From contig NC_087083.1 in NCBI RefSeq assembly GCF_026151205.1, positions 11,656,944-11,720,943 on the forward strand: a DNA stretch of 64,000 nt, in the 5' to 3' direction. Below the pieces are notes generated by a model that saw nothing but the letters and a program-made list of their open reading frames with translations, searched no databases and had not been told where the DNA came from. The position numbers and the translations under genes are program-made. Of the stretch, positions 27,715 to 41,200 are shown piece by piece (positions within the stretch are counted from its first letter, which is position 1; every line of letters starts with the position of its first letter). The stretch is from Bolinopsis microptera. Its lineage: Eukaryota > Ctenophora > Tentaculata > Lobata > Bolinopsidae.

Positions 27715-29009
27715 CTCTCTCTTTCTCTCTTTCTCTCTTTCTCTCTTTCTTTCTTTCTTTCTTTCTTTCTCTCTTTCTTTCTTTCTTTCTCTCTTTCTCT
27801 CTTTCTCTCTTTCTCTCTTTCTCTCTTTCTCTCTTTCTCTCTTTCTCTCTTTCTCTCTTTCTCTCTTTCTCTCTTTCTCTCTTTCTCTCTTTCTCTCTTT
27901 CTCTCTTTCTCTCTTTCTCTCTTTCTCTCTTTCTCTCTTTCTCTCTTTCTCTCTTTCTCTCTTTCTCTCTTTCTCTCTTTCTCTCTTTCTCTCTTTCTCT
28001 CTTTCTCTCTTTCTCTCTTTCTCTCTTTCTCTCTTTCTCTCTTTCTCTCTTTCTCTCTTTCTCTCTTTCTCTCTTTCTCTCTTTCTCTCTTTCTCTCTTT
28101 CTCTCTTTCTCTCTTTCTCTCTTTCTCTCTTTCTCTCTTTCTCTCTTTCTCTCTTTCTCTCTTTCTCTCTTTCTCTCTTTCTCTCTTTCTCTCTTTCTCT
28201 CTTTCTCTCTTTCTCTCTTTCTCTCTTTCTCTCTTTCTCTCTTTCTCTCTTTCTCTCTTTCTCTCTTTCTCTCTTTCTCTCTTTCTCTCTTTCTCTCTTT
28301 CTCTCTTTCTCTCTTTCTCTCTTTCTCTCTTTCTCTCTTTCTCTCTTTCTCTCTTTCTCTCTTTCTCTCTTTCTCTCTTTCTCTCTTTCTCTCTTTCTCT
28401 CTTTCTCTCTTTCTCTCTTTCTCTCTTTCTCTCTTTCTCTCTTTCTCTCTTTCTCTCTTTCTCTCTTTCTCTCTTTCTCTCTTTCTCTCTTTCTCTCTTT
28501 CTCTCTTTCTCTCTTTCTCTCTTTCTCTCTTTCTCTCTTTCTCTCTTTCTCTCTTTCTCTCTTTCTCTCTTTCTCTCTTTCTCTCTTTCTCTCTTTCTCT
28601 CTTTCTCTCTTTCTCTCTTTCTCTCTTTCTCTCTTTCTCTCTTTCTCTCTTTCTCTCTTTCTCTCTTTCTCTCTTTCTCTCTTTCTCTCTTTCTCTCTTT
28701 CTCTCTTTCTCTCTTTCTCTCTTTCTCTCTTTCTCTCTTTCTCTCTTTCTCTCTTTCTCTCTTTCTCTCTTTCTCTCTTTCTCTCTTTCTCTCTTTCTCT
28801 CTTTCTCTCTTTCTCTCTTTCTCTCTTTCTCTCTTTCTCTCTTTCTCTCTTTCTCTCTTTCTCTCTTTCTCTCTTTCTCTCTTTCTCTCTTTCTCTCTTT
28901 CTCTCTTTCTCTCTTTCTCTCTTTCTCTCTTTCTCTCTTTCTCTCTTTCTCTCTTTCTCTCTTTCTCTCTTTCTCTCTTTCTCTCTTTCTCTCTTTCTCT
29001 CTTTCTCTC
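27715..29009 (+). repeat. 1.3-kb array of the 8-bp unit CTCTCTTT
   Basis: After a short irregular lead-in (27715-27793) the tract is perfect CTCTCTTT to 29009, more than 150 copies with no visible variant. It is a strand-asymmetric polypyrimidine tract. The long ORFs through it, SLSLFLSF on + and KEREKERK-type on -, are artefacts of the period. Confidence 0.98.
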
Positions 29010-29269
29010 AGCTTGTATTTATGGAGTATTCTACTAGGAAATTGTGGTCGAACATCGGTTAAAATGTGGTGTGGCACTGACCCTGAAATAGAACGGGTAC
29101 ATGGTAAGCCACCTCTCCTGTGGACGGCGTTAAACTGATAAATTACCAGTCTTCGTGTGGATATGAGTAAGAGAGCTTGGTTTGTAATTTAATGGCAGGC
29201 TCTAACATGTATTTATAAGTTTAGGGTAAAATGTTATTGTAATTTGTGGGAGACATCAGTAGTATATGC

Positions 29270-30668
29270 CTGATGTTAGGGAGGCATGTACTACTGATGT
29301 TAGGGAGGCATGTATTACTGATGTTAGGGAGGCATGTATTACTGATGTTAGGGAGGCATGTACTACTGATGTTAGGGAGGCATGTACTACTGATGTTAGG
29401 GAGGCATGTACTACTGATGTTAGGGAGGCATGTACTACTGATGTTAGGGAGGCATGTACTACTGATGTTAGGGAGGCATGTTCTACTGATGTTAGGGAGG
29501 CATGTACTACTGATGTTAGGGAGGCATGTACTACTGATGTTAGGGAGGCATGTACTACTGATGTTAGGGAGGCATGTACTACTGATGTTAGGGAGGCATG
29601 TACTACTGATGTTAGGGAGGCATGCACTACTGATGTTAGGGAGGCATGCACTACTGATGTTAGGGAGGCATGTACTACTGATGTTAGGGAGGCATGTACT
29701 ACTGATGTTAGGGAGGCATGTACTACTGATGTTAGGGAGGCATGTACTACTGATGTTAGGGAGGCATGTACTACTGATGTTAGGGAGGCATGTACTACTG
29801 ATGTTAGGGAGGCATGTACTACTGATGTTAGGGAGGCATGTACTACTGATGTTAGGGAGGCATGTACTACTGATGTTAGGGAGGCATGTACTACTGATGT
29901 TAGGGAGGCATGTACTACTGATGTTAGGGAGGCATGTACTACTGATGTTAGGGAGGCATGTACTACTGATGTTAGGGAGGCATGTACTACTGATGTTAGG
30001 GAGGCATGTACTACTGATGTTAGGGAGGCATGTACTACTGATGTTAGGGAGGCATGTACTACTGATGTTAGGGAGGCATGTACTACTGATGTTAGGGAGG
30101 CATGTACTACTGATGTTAGGGAGGCATGTACTACTGATGTTAGGGAGGCATGTACTACTGATGTTAGGGAGGCATGTACTACTGATGTTAGGGAGGCATG
30201 TACTACTGATGTTAGGGAGGCATGTACTACTGATGTTAGGGAGGCATGTACTACTGATGTTAGGGAGGCATGTACTACTGATGTTAGGGAGGCATGTACT
30301 ACTGATGTTAGGGAGGCATGTACTACTGATGTTAGGGAGGCATGTACTACTGATGTTAGGGAGGCATGTACTACTGATGTTAGGGAGGCATGTACTACTG
30401 ATGTTAGGGAGGCATGTACTACTGATGTTAGGGAGGCATGTACTACTGATGTTAGGGAGGCATGTACTACTGATGTTAGGGAGGCATGTACTACTGATGT
30501 TAGGGAGGCATGTACTACTGATGTTAGGGAGGCATGTACTACTGATGTTAGGGAGGCATGTACTACTGATGTTAGGGAGGCATGTACTACTGATGTTAGG
30601 GAGGCATGTACTACTGATGTTAGGGAGGCATGTACTACTGATGTTAGGGAGGCATGTACTACTGATGT
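29270..30668 (+). repeat. 1.4-kb array of a 24-bp unit, ~58 copies
   Basis: The unit is tactactgatgttagggagg followed by catg. Variants are confined mainly to the first 15 copies (tattac, ttctac, gcactac); the rest are identical. Because 24 is a multiple of 3 and the unit lacks stops in several frames, ORFs of 470-510 codons appear on both strands. Confidence 0.97.
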
Positions 30669-31404
30669 AACACAGCAAGAAAGCACATGTGATCCAGGTA
30701 TATAATGCGCGTGCGGTACTTGTACAGCTATTGACACTAAATATATATCTCACTATAGAACCATCTAAACTAGAGAGAGCTCTGCCAGTGAGAGAGAGAG
30801 CGAGGGAGAGCAGCCAGTGAGATAGAGTTGCTCTATAATTACTCTCACACCACTCTCTCTCCAGCTCTCTCCAGCTCTCTCTCTCTCTGCCAGCCTGTTT
30901 AACATCTGATTTTATATATGTGATAGTGATGATCCTTCATTACAGCTACAGCTCATTTCCTCCCTATGGTGTGTTCGGTAGTTTGCAGGAACAAGCACAG
31001 ATAGATATTAATCTGTGCTATTCTCCTTTTGTTGTGCCTATAACGCAACGTCACTTGATAGTAGTATTTCCGTATTCACCTGAGCAACTGGACATAAAGC
31101 AGCTATTAGCAAGGTTATCATGGTAATCTTTTTTGAATTAATCATCCCTTGTTGCTTTATATCGGTGCGTATTTTAATTGTCATAATATTTCATTATCGC
31201 TAGTCGTGTAGTAGTATGACAAATTCTACTGATGATGAGCCATTAACCGTAATTACAATGATTAACAATCCACGGCGATATTTTGATGCCCATAACATTG
31301 TCCACCATGTAACGTAAAGAAGTGATTGCATTAATACTAATAGTGATTATTGTGTGTGTTTATAAACGATAGTCGATTAGAGGACACCAGTAAACAACCA
31401 TCTG
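30669..31404. other. Spacer with purine and pyrimidine tracts, no gene seen
   Basis: GA-rich 30768-30822 and CT-rich 30850-30892 could fold back on each other. No exon recognised. Confidence 0.4.
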
Positions 31405-32299
31405 GTCCCTGACACACTGTGTGATACTCACACTGTGTGAGTATGACACTGTGTGAGTATGACACTGTGTGATACTCACACTGTGTGAGCATCACACTGT
31501 GTGAGTATGACACTGTGTGAGTATGACACTGTGTGAGTATGACACTGTGTGATACTCACACTGTGTGAGCATCACACTGTGTGAGTATGACACTGTGTGA
31601 GTATGACACTGTGTGATACTCACACTGTGTGAGGATCACACTGTGTGAGTATGACACTGTGTGAGTATGACACTGTGTGAGTATGACACTGTGTGAGTAT
31701 GACACTGTGTGAGTATGACACTGTGTGAGCATCACACTGTGTGAGCATCACACTGAGTGAGTATCACACTGTGTGAGTATGACACTGTGTGAGCATCACA
31801 CTGTGTGAGTATGACACTGTGTGAGTATCACACTGTGTGAGTATGACACTGTGTGAGTATGACACTGTGTGAGCATCACACTGTGTGAGTATGACACTGT
31901 GTGAGCATCACACTGTGTGAGTATGACACTGTGAGTATGACACAGTGTGAGTATGACACTGTGTGAGTATGACACTGTGTGAGTATGACACTGTGTGAGT
32001 ATCACACTGTGTGAGTATGACACTGTGTGAGTATGACACTGTGTGAGTATGACACTGTGTGAGTATGACACTGTGTGAGTATGACACTGTGTGAGTATGA
32101 CACTGTGTGAGTATGACACTGTGTGGGTATGACACTGTGTGAGTATGACACTGTGTGAGTATGACACTGTGTGAGTATCACACTGTGTGAGTATGACACT
32201 GTGTGAGTATGACACTGTGTGAGTATGACACTGTGTGAGTATGACACTGTGTGAGTATGACACTGTGTGAGTATGACACTGTGTGAGTATCACACTGTG
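31405..32299 (+). repeat. 0.9-kb array of the 16-bp unit acactgtgtgagtatg
   Basis: About 55 copies with gtatga/gtatca/gcatca variants. A higher-order pattern (a gatactcacactgtgtg inversion every few units) is visible in the first 230 bp. Shadow ORFs on the minus strand (HTVSYSHS) are artefacts. Confidence 0.97.
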
Positions 32300-33463
32300 A
32301 TCACTCAATATCAGCTGCTTTATCGTGAACTGATCCCCAGTAGTCAGTACAGGCTCTAATTCTTGGTCTAATCTGAGTGGTGTGACGTGACAGTGGTGAC
32401 TGCATGTGGACTATTGTTTTGCGTCTCTGCAGGTAAATCCTGTGTCTCCGTGTGAGCAACAGAAGCAGTGCATTCACCTTTAGACAATCGAGCGTGGGCA
32501 CTACTCAGATCAGTAGTACGGACAGTGCGTGGTGGGAGGCTGACAGCAGGGAGGCGATACTCTCTTGTATTTACAGCATTGTTTTTTAAGATCACCTGTC
32601 TTTCATCAGTTTGTCAGTTCTTTACTTTGTTTTGATTGTGATATTATTCTGAGCACGTTGCCACTCCGTGCTCAAAGGGAATAAAGGACGAAGGATCTAG
32701 AGACTAACTCAATAAACAAATTAAATCATTACAAATAGTTGAGTAGAATCAACGGTTCCTTGCTGTAATATTGAGAATAAGTTTAACTGTCCTCTCTTAA
32801 TTTTGTGGCCAGTTTGGTTGTCTACACTACTGTGATTTGTTGTTATTAATACAGGTAAACCTCCTATGAAACCTTATAGAATTAGCTTTGTCCCGCAGTG
32901 CTGATCTAATAACATTAGAAATTTTCCCCGGAAACTAAAAGAAACTGTTTATGAAAAAAGTTGTTATAGGACCAAAAACTATTCGGATTCAGGAACCAAC
33001 TATTGATCCTGAAACGTTCCTTATAGTTTTTTCCTTTTCTTTGATGAATGTATTTTGATGGCTACTTTTACACTTCAAACATTTATTTTCCATCGTAATC
33101 TATAACTTATAGCAACTTTCAGTTTCCAATATTTATTCAGATTATAACTTTTCCATTTTAAATGAAATCGACGTTATGAGATTTTTGTTTTGAATCTTCA
33201 CTTACAAAGATGTAAAAGTTGGCTCAGTGTTCATTAAGAAGCCTACGACTATAAGAATGTTTACTAATCTACAACTTAAATTTAAGCTACTCTCTTGAAT
33301 TAACGTCTACACTCATGTAATATAACTAATACTCTCACAAACCACCTCTAACTGTACACTAAACTCTAATACGTGTCTAGAATGACCGACAGACCGTGAT
33401 CCCGGCTACTCCAGTAAGATGTCACAGTGAAAGAGGAGGCAGGCGCAGTGACCCATCCCATGA
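32300..33463. other. Region upstream of the Slo start codon
   Basis: No coding exon recognised. Probably the 5'UTR or an intron ahead of the Slo coding start; a TGA lies immediately before ATG 33464 in frame. Confidence 0.4.
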
Positions 33464-35223
33464 ATGGGGAATAATAACGGCAATGCTCTCAGTTGCCGCC
33501 CCGACCGAGTATGGATCATCTTCATTATCTCTTCAGTGGCCCCGTTTGTTGGCGGTCTCGTCGCTATCATGTCTTGGAGAATGACGGGTGAGTTGGGAGT
33601 TACAGAGGGTTATTATTCGTGGGCGTTGTCTTTTATTTTTGTCTCTCGGGAAAAGGTAAACACATGTCATTGTCTTGAGAAGTGTCGGGATTTCGCAAGT
33701 TTGAAAATTGGATGATTTTTTGAATCTGTGATCTTCGATGAAACATTGGCACATGAATATTGAATAATCAACAAAGAAAAATCGCTTGTCATCAGTTGTT
33801 TCGAGAAGAGGATATATCTTCGGTGTTAAAAAATGCTATCATCGTAAATAAGCGTTTCCTGACAACTTCTGTTCATTACAACAGTTTTATGGTTTTGTGA
33901 ACGTATAATATTGTGTATGATCAAAGGGAGTTTAAAGTCAAGCACGATAGTTAAGAATCAATAATCATTGATTTGCTAACTCCACCTGGACTCGCTTATG
34001 GAATATAAAGCGGTCCGAAGTATTTAGTTTAGCCCCCCTCCCCCACCCCCTGTATTTGCCATAATACAATCTTAACTCTCACAGTACATCTGATACGGTA
34101 TTGTAAGATGCGAAAAAGGAGACGAGATCAAGACAGCGAAGAAATATACTTCAGCTGCATAAGGTTTGTTATAAAGCTGCATTATTTATACTTTACTCCA
34201 AATTTACTGAATTATCATTCAAAAATATATATATATATATCTTTGTAGATATTTATACATATTGTCTACTTTACATTGTTCAGGTTTATTCGGCGAGTGT
34301 ACAACATTCAACGAAGAGTAGTCCAATTTGCTGAGGACATTAGTTATCCTAAAACTAAAAAAGGAAGGGCCATGACCTGGGTTCAGCTTCTCATGAACCT
34401 CATAGCTATAGGTAACTCCACAACTTGACAATTCTTCTTTTATAGCTAGGGTTCAACAAACAGCAAGGAAATTATTTCAACCTGACGCAACCTAGTAGAT
34501 AATGTATGAAGTAGATTATTCCCTGACTAATCCCCTCTTTACCACAAGGTTCATTTGCCGCTCAGACGCCTGCAGATATTGAGAGATGTGTGAAACTCAC
34601 AGAGATAACTATCATTGTTGATCTTATCTGTAATATATTTTTCTTATGGAGATTTGTTGTTATGGTGAGTTTATTTTATCACTTTTATCAGCCCTAATAT
34701 GGGTGTGAGTACCAAAACGTAGTAATATCATATGGATTCTTCGGCACTGCATTGCATGGATTCGGGTTAATATCACGGATAATGGATACCTAGGCAAGCT
34801 AATATGAAATTACCCAGCAGTAAAACAAAATACAGCAGCTTGGATAAATGAAACCTTTTTGACCTAGGGCACATATGTTTTGAAATTATCGATGACTACC
34901 TTTTCAGTATATAGTATCCAAAGACAAGCTATGTTTTTGGGTAGAAATTGGCTCTTTGATAGATTTTTGTACGATTCCTCCTGCTCTTGTAACCTTTGGG
35001 GTAGGGAAAACTTGGCTTGGTGAGTACAATATAAACTTTGTTTCTAACCAACTAAAGATTGCTCAAAAAATGGAATAAAATAATTATCAATTCAAATGTT
35101 AAATTTTTTGACCGGAAAAAAATTTGATCTTCAAACTGGACTCTCAGGGCTGCGGTTTGTAAGATGTCTAAAACTCTTATCGTTTGGTGACGACATCGCT
35201 GCAGTAAAGCTTATATCTTCACA
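33464..35223 (+). other. slo: Slo exons 1-6: S0 and voltage sensor (S1-S4)
   Basis: Exon 1 carries S0 ([20 protein letters not shown]), the extra N-terminal helix that marks Slo1-type channels. Exon 2 is a basic loop ([14 protein letters not shown]). S1 spans exons 3-4 and S2 is in exon 4 ([15 protein letters not shown]). S3 is in exon 5 ([20 protein letters not shown], aligning with KLWFWLEVNSVVDFFTVP of BK). S4 starts exon 6: [12 protein letters not shown] has basic residues spaced like LRFLRALRLIQF of BK, with the last Arg replaced by Lys. Voltage sensing is therefore plausible. Confidence 0.9.
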
Positions 35224-38200
35224 GTAAGAGTGCATGCCTATCCAGGAATGTTTACAATTTAATACATTTTCAAACTAATAGACAAAGAAGTGTTGAAATT
35301 GATAATACAACACACCTTAAATTTTAGGTTCATTCATTTGTGCAAGTGCAATAGTTCAACATACCTCTTATAAAACTATGTGAACAATATATGTTGTCGA
35401 ATGGTCACGTTTATGATGATTTTAAAATGTACTTTGTTGATGACTGGATTATTTTCAGTAAAATGCTGACACTGTCTCGAACTCTGTGTCAGTTCGTCAG
35501 TTTCTGGCTCACAGCTGCGGGATTATATTTCTTGGTGGCGAGAATGTCGGACTCGGGCAACAAAATCCACTTCTTTGAATGCATGTACTTTTTATTAGTA
35601 AGTAATAACCTTGTTTGAAACTTCCCTTACCTGTGTTAAATATGTATCTTAACTTTGCACAGTATGCAACGTTAACACAGCCCAATGTTAATATTCAAAT
35701 ATTGAAGACTTATGACAAAAGACTAGACAAATTGAAAATATTTTGAAAATGTAATTTTAAAGTGTTGACATATAAGAAATGGAATCCATGAGTACACCAC
35801 GTCATTAATCTCAGGTCACAATTTCAACAATTGGGTATGGTGACTTGAAGCCAGAAACAACTACGACCCGTTTAGTTGTAATAGTATTAATAGCCGTAGG
35901 GCTGGTAAGTGAGCTGAGGCTAGAAGAGCATATTTCCCGAGCCCTCCAACATTCTACCTGCTGCCAGTGTGTTGGGGGAGGAGGGGTCTGCACGTGCGCG
36001 CGCGGCTCACCTTGGTAACCAACACCATCTAGGTTACCAAGTTCGGGTCCGCGTGCAGGTGCAAGGCATTGAGCACTGTTCGTTGACTTGTCTATTTCTA
36101 TCTCAGGTAACAATAACCACTATTGGCTACGGAGACATCCATCCAATGACTCTGAGTTGCCAAATTATTGTCATTTTCATCATTGCAATTGGAGTGGTAA
36201 GTGTGTCGGGTGCTTATTTTCAAGCGCGTAATCAGTGAACGTTGTGAGAGAAAGAAATAGACAAGTGAATGGGCTGTATTACACTCTTGCTGCTTACTTT
36301 TTGCTGATAAGTTCTGGGTATTGGTGAGGAGGTGAATATGTTTTGATACGAGATATTGATTATGGGTTAATGTTGGTTGATCATTGTCATGTGTCAAAAA
36401 AAGGTGGTTCACCTCCTTGTCAATATTCACAACTATTCTTTTTACGATTATATTTTATGCTGTCTTGATTCTGTTGCAGTATTATCCTTATTGCGCATAC
36501 TCCTGCTACACAAATTCCGCTGCTGTGTGAAACAAAGCAAAATATTCTTATTATCCATAAACCAAGTTAGTACTCGTGACTAGCAGTTATATTTTAGGCT
36601 GTATTCGCTTCATTCGGTCCGGCTGTGATAGAGATGTTTAAAAAGAGTCCCCCATATGTGCTTGACTACGATGACAGCAAAAGCAGGTGATGTGTAATAC
36701 TTTATCAACACGATTTGAGATTTGAGGTGTCAATCTTAAAATACTTTATATTTATTTATATTTCTCAGCGTACAAAACAGCTGCTGCACACACTATTATA
36801 AGATTAAGACGTGTAAGGTACACTAGAACATTTCCCAAGTTTTGATGCACAAGAAATATTCATGATTTTGTAAATTTACTTACAAGTGCCACGTGTCAAA
36901 GCAATAACTAACACACAATTATCACACATTTCCCCGGCCTTTCGACGCCTAAAATAACGCCGATCCGGTATAATACCACGTCATGTTGAACAAAATCAGC
37001 CCGTGTCACCACGTAATAACTGGCAACATCCTTCAGTCACGTGGTGGTGTGCGGGTACATAAACACGAGTACAGTTAGCAACTTCATGAGAGACTTCCTA
37101 CATCCTGAGAACGAGGACCACGAAACTACAGCGGTCTTTCTCAATACGTACGTGATACAGATAGTGGACATTTTTAATTTTAGTTATATCTCATTATGCC
37201 TCAACTTCGTCACTTTTAACTTGGCGCAAATTTTGAGGATTAGCGACGGAAGGTGTTGATAATTTTATCCAAACTTTGTGACATCTACTGAAGTTTTCAG
37301 CAAACCAGATTGACCACAATTGAAGTTTATTTACTTCATTTTCAGAATACCGCCGCCGGAAGACTTACAAAATCTGATGCACCGAAACTTTTATAGATGC
37401 CAATATTACCAGGTACAAATTACCACTACCACAGACTAGCTACACACTAGCTACACTACCACAAACTAGCTACTGACTTAAGGCGGGTAGTATTCCCGAG
37501 ATCCATTGACAGCTTTCTTTTCTCCACAGCTTTCTGTCCTCCATCAGTCTAGCTATCTCATCTACTGACTTCAGCCCAGTATCTGCTTTTAGGTTATCTA
37601 GTAGTGTTAAGTGAGGTCGCCCCCTGTTAGTATGCCCAGACTAGCTAGCTAGACTTAGTATTGGAGAGTTTGGAAATCCAATTAAAACTGCCTGCTGGGT
37701 ACGAGTTCAAAACTATAACTTTAAACTAGTGTTCTAGACAGTGTTACACGCCGTTTTAACGTTGGTAACACACTAATTTCACCCAGGGAAGCCCGTTGCG
37801 AGCAGGTGATCTGGCCCGAGTGAAGCTGTCCACAGCTAAAGCTTGTCTCGTTATCGCTAATAAACACTCGGCTGAGCCCGACGCAGAGGATGCGGCTAAT
37901 ATTCTCAGGTTTATAGTGTATTTTATAGTGTATTTTATAGTGTATTATAGTACATGTACTATATATAGTGTTTATATAAATTACAATTAATATGAAATTA
38001 ACCGCAACACTGTTTTGTTTCAGAGTGATATCTATAAAGAATTACAAGTCAGATGTTAGAGTAATAATACAAATCCTAAATTACCATAACGAAGAACATC
38101 TATTTAATGTACCTGACTGGAACCACCAGCTCTATGGTGACGAAGTTATCTGCATCAATGAGGTTAATTTTATGATTGTCTTCAAACAATATCTTTAATT

Positions 38201-41200
38201 TCTTTGCTTTTTTTTCAAACAATATCTTTAATTTCTTTGCCTGGCTGGCAATTTGCTTATTGATCTGTCTTTTGTATTATACTAAATGTAGAACAAAAGA
38301 CATGTCCGGATTTCTCTGCGTGCAGCATTTGATAGTGCAAGTGTAACCAGAACTTTGGCTACGACATCATTGAAAGTAAACAGAGATCTGTAGCTGAAAG
38401 AGATCTGTACAGCTGATTGTGATCTGATTTACAGAAGAGAGTGATGTGTAAATACTGTGTTTATACTAAAACAAGTGTGATTATTTCAGTTAAAGCTGGG
38501 GCTACTTGGTAAAAGCTGCCTGTGTCCTGGGTTCAGTACTATGATCGCCAATCTCATCATGATGAGTTCGTTCCACCCCAGTAACTACGTGAGTCATTGT
38601 GCAGCACAGTTATAATGGGTCCATTATCCCAATTATCCACAGTCTGCTGTTAGATTGTGAAATACTCATTGTTTCACCGCATGAACAGCTTATTAAACAA
38701 TGACTCATCTTAAGACTAATCTTAAGACTAATCTTTAGACTTGTCTTAGAACTCACTTTAAGACTAATTTCACGTTACCTCGATCATTATCACAGACATT
38801 AGTAAAGAGATAATTAATGTTTGCTGTTTAGCGGAAAACAAATTCATGACCATCACAAAGCCACCGCAATTTTATCAATGGGATATGAATTTTTTATATA
38901 TTTTGCGAAAATTGATATTTACATTTCAGTGAAATCTAAAAATCGCTATTTGTGTTTACATACAATCCTCCCTGAATATCGAAACTGATTAAGAACCTGA
39001 CACTAAACTATCTGCAGAGTAAAGATGTGAGATCTAATTGGGAGTATGAGTACGGGTACGGTGCTTCTAACGAGCTCTATACCGGTTCTCTAAGTAGTGA
39101 CTTCCTTGATATGACTTTCCCTGAAGTTGCAGAGTGAGTTGTCCTGAAGGGACCCCAACATTTTGATTAGGTTTTATGAATTTTGTTCAGGTTATAATAA
39201 TGTTTGCTCTCAAGAAAACCTTCAGCTTCAATAATTTTCCTACAGATTTACTTTATGTGTCATAATCTGTCGTATGATGTCACGTGATAACTTTCACAGG
39301 ATTTGTTTGATAAAACTTCACATACTGCTGATTGGAGTTGAAACCAATTCTTCTTCAACTGGGTAAGATATGAATTGAGTAACTACTAACTATTGATTAA
39401 CTCCGTTACTGGAGCCTTTTAAAATAGGAGTTCTTCACAGCTGATTTATGTTAGTTATCCGTTATGGTGCCGCGAAACGGGCCATATGAAAAAGCACTAT
39501 TTAATTAAACATTACTTAGCTCGGTTGTATCATGAAAAACTATGTAAAACCTAGTGTTTCACGAAAAATCTCTAAATTAAAATTAATGGAAGTTATCTGA
39601 TAAATTCTTCTTGAAAAGACCTCAGACCTACTAAATTTGAATTAAAATCGTTGATAAATGAATTGATCAGGAACTGATGGAAGATATTTCTCAAAATTCC
39701 ATAACTTATTCATTACTAATTGATTATTAATCTTCCCTCAGGATTTTGTTCAACCCGAGTCCTCATATATTCAGATTCAGACAAGGCACTCAAGGGATCT
39801 TCATTGCTCAAAATCCAACCGTAATTAAGAGGTAGATATTTAAAAAAAACTAATTCCTGAGTTAATATTCCTTCAGGATTTTGTTCAACCCGAGTCCTCA
39901 TGTATTCAGATTCAAACAAGGCACTCAAGGAATCTTCATTGCTCAAAATCCAACCGTAGTTAAAAGGTATGTATAGAATGCACGGTTCGATGCATGGACC
40001 CACACCAGGCTTTAGTGAAGATGCGCATCTCTACAACCCTGCCGCTTTACTGATGACCCGTTTTGACACAAAGATTTCGCATCCGTTCATTTGTTACTTC
40101 ACATGAACAAAACAAGTGAAGCATTAAGCATGTCGCACTGAGTTTGCAAGAGTTTTTAATATATATTTTTATAAGTTTGTGTGCACTGTGCATATCTTAT
40201 ATTTGAGATATGCTAACAGTTATAATTATCAATTTAACTTGCTTGTAGTGCATATCTTATATTTGAGATATGCTAACAGTTATAATTATCAATTTAACTT
40301 GCTTGTAGAACCGTTTATCGTACTGGCATGGCGAAGAGATTGAGTTGGAGGTGAAAACAGCACAGCCGTGATTGTTAACATTTCTTACCAAATAAAAACA
40401 CGAGCACATGATATAATTGTTTCTTGCAAACAATTATTTTAGCAATTGAAATTGTGGAAAAATTTAAATATTTAGAAGAAAAAGTGTTTTTTCTATTAAA
40501 GTTATTGATTGTATAAGAATCTGCATGGTCCACAGCAGCGTTTAATAAAAAAGCAACAGCAACATGATAAACTCCTTTTTTGCACGCTTTTATTGAATTT
40601 GTTTAATACTTTATATTATAGAACAAAGCAGAAGAACAACAATCCTTTTCAGTGCGGCGCTGTTTTGTTTCAAGTGTCACGAATACGCTATACAGTCCGA
40701 GATTGTTAAATGTACCTGCGATAAAAGTGATTGTAAGTCTATTAAACTTACTCAATAGAGCATGTGCTCATACTTTGTAATTTAATTATTCATTTCAATA
40801 CCACTAATCAATACCACTAATCAATACCACTAATCAATACCACTAATCAATACCACTAATTAATACCACTAATTAATACCACTAATCAATACCACTTCAA
40901 TACAATGTTTATCGTATGTAATTTATTTTGAAATCATTAAAAATCCTCTAATATCTTTTGAAAGAAATCTTTGGATATTCTTTAAGGCATCGTAAGCCAT
41001 AAAACATTAGCATAATCATCAACTTCGTTATCTTAACTAATTGTAAAATCATTCAAAACATGCGTAAGTGATACTAAATGATTCTCAACGATCAGTGTCT
41101 TCGATAAACCGAACCGAAATTTTTAGAGCAATGCCTGGCGTAGGTATGAGTAAGTGAAAAGTGTGGATAGAAATGTTACGTATTCTTACGTAATGTTACG

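Noticed and set aside
27691-29077. ORFs of 448-459 codons on both strands
   Set aside because: They are translations of the CTCTCTTT array; period-8 repeats give an 8-residue periodic peptide in any stop-free frame.
29221-30753. Four ORFs of 470-510 codons as a repeat-protein gene
   Set aside because: All come from the 24-bp tandem array. No start context, domain or splice structure favours one strand or frame. Kept only as a repeat finding.
31405-32299. CRISPR-like regular repeats
   Set aside because: Direct 16-bp repeats with no unique spacers in a eukaryotic context; an ordinary minisatellite.
36098-36430. 110-codon minus-strand ORF
   Set aside because: Antisense shadow of Slo pore exon 8b and its intron.
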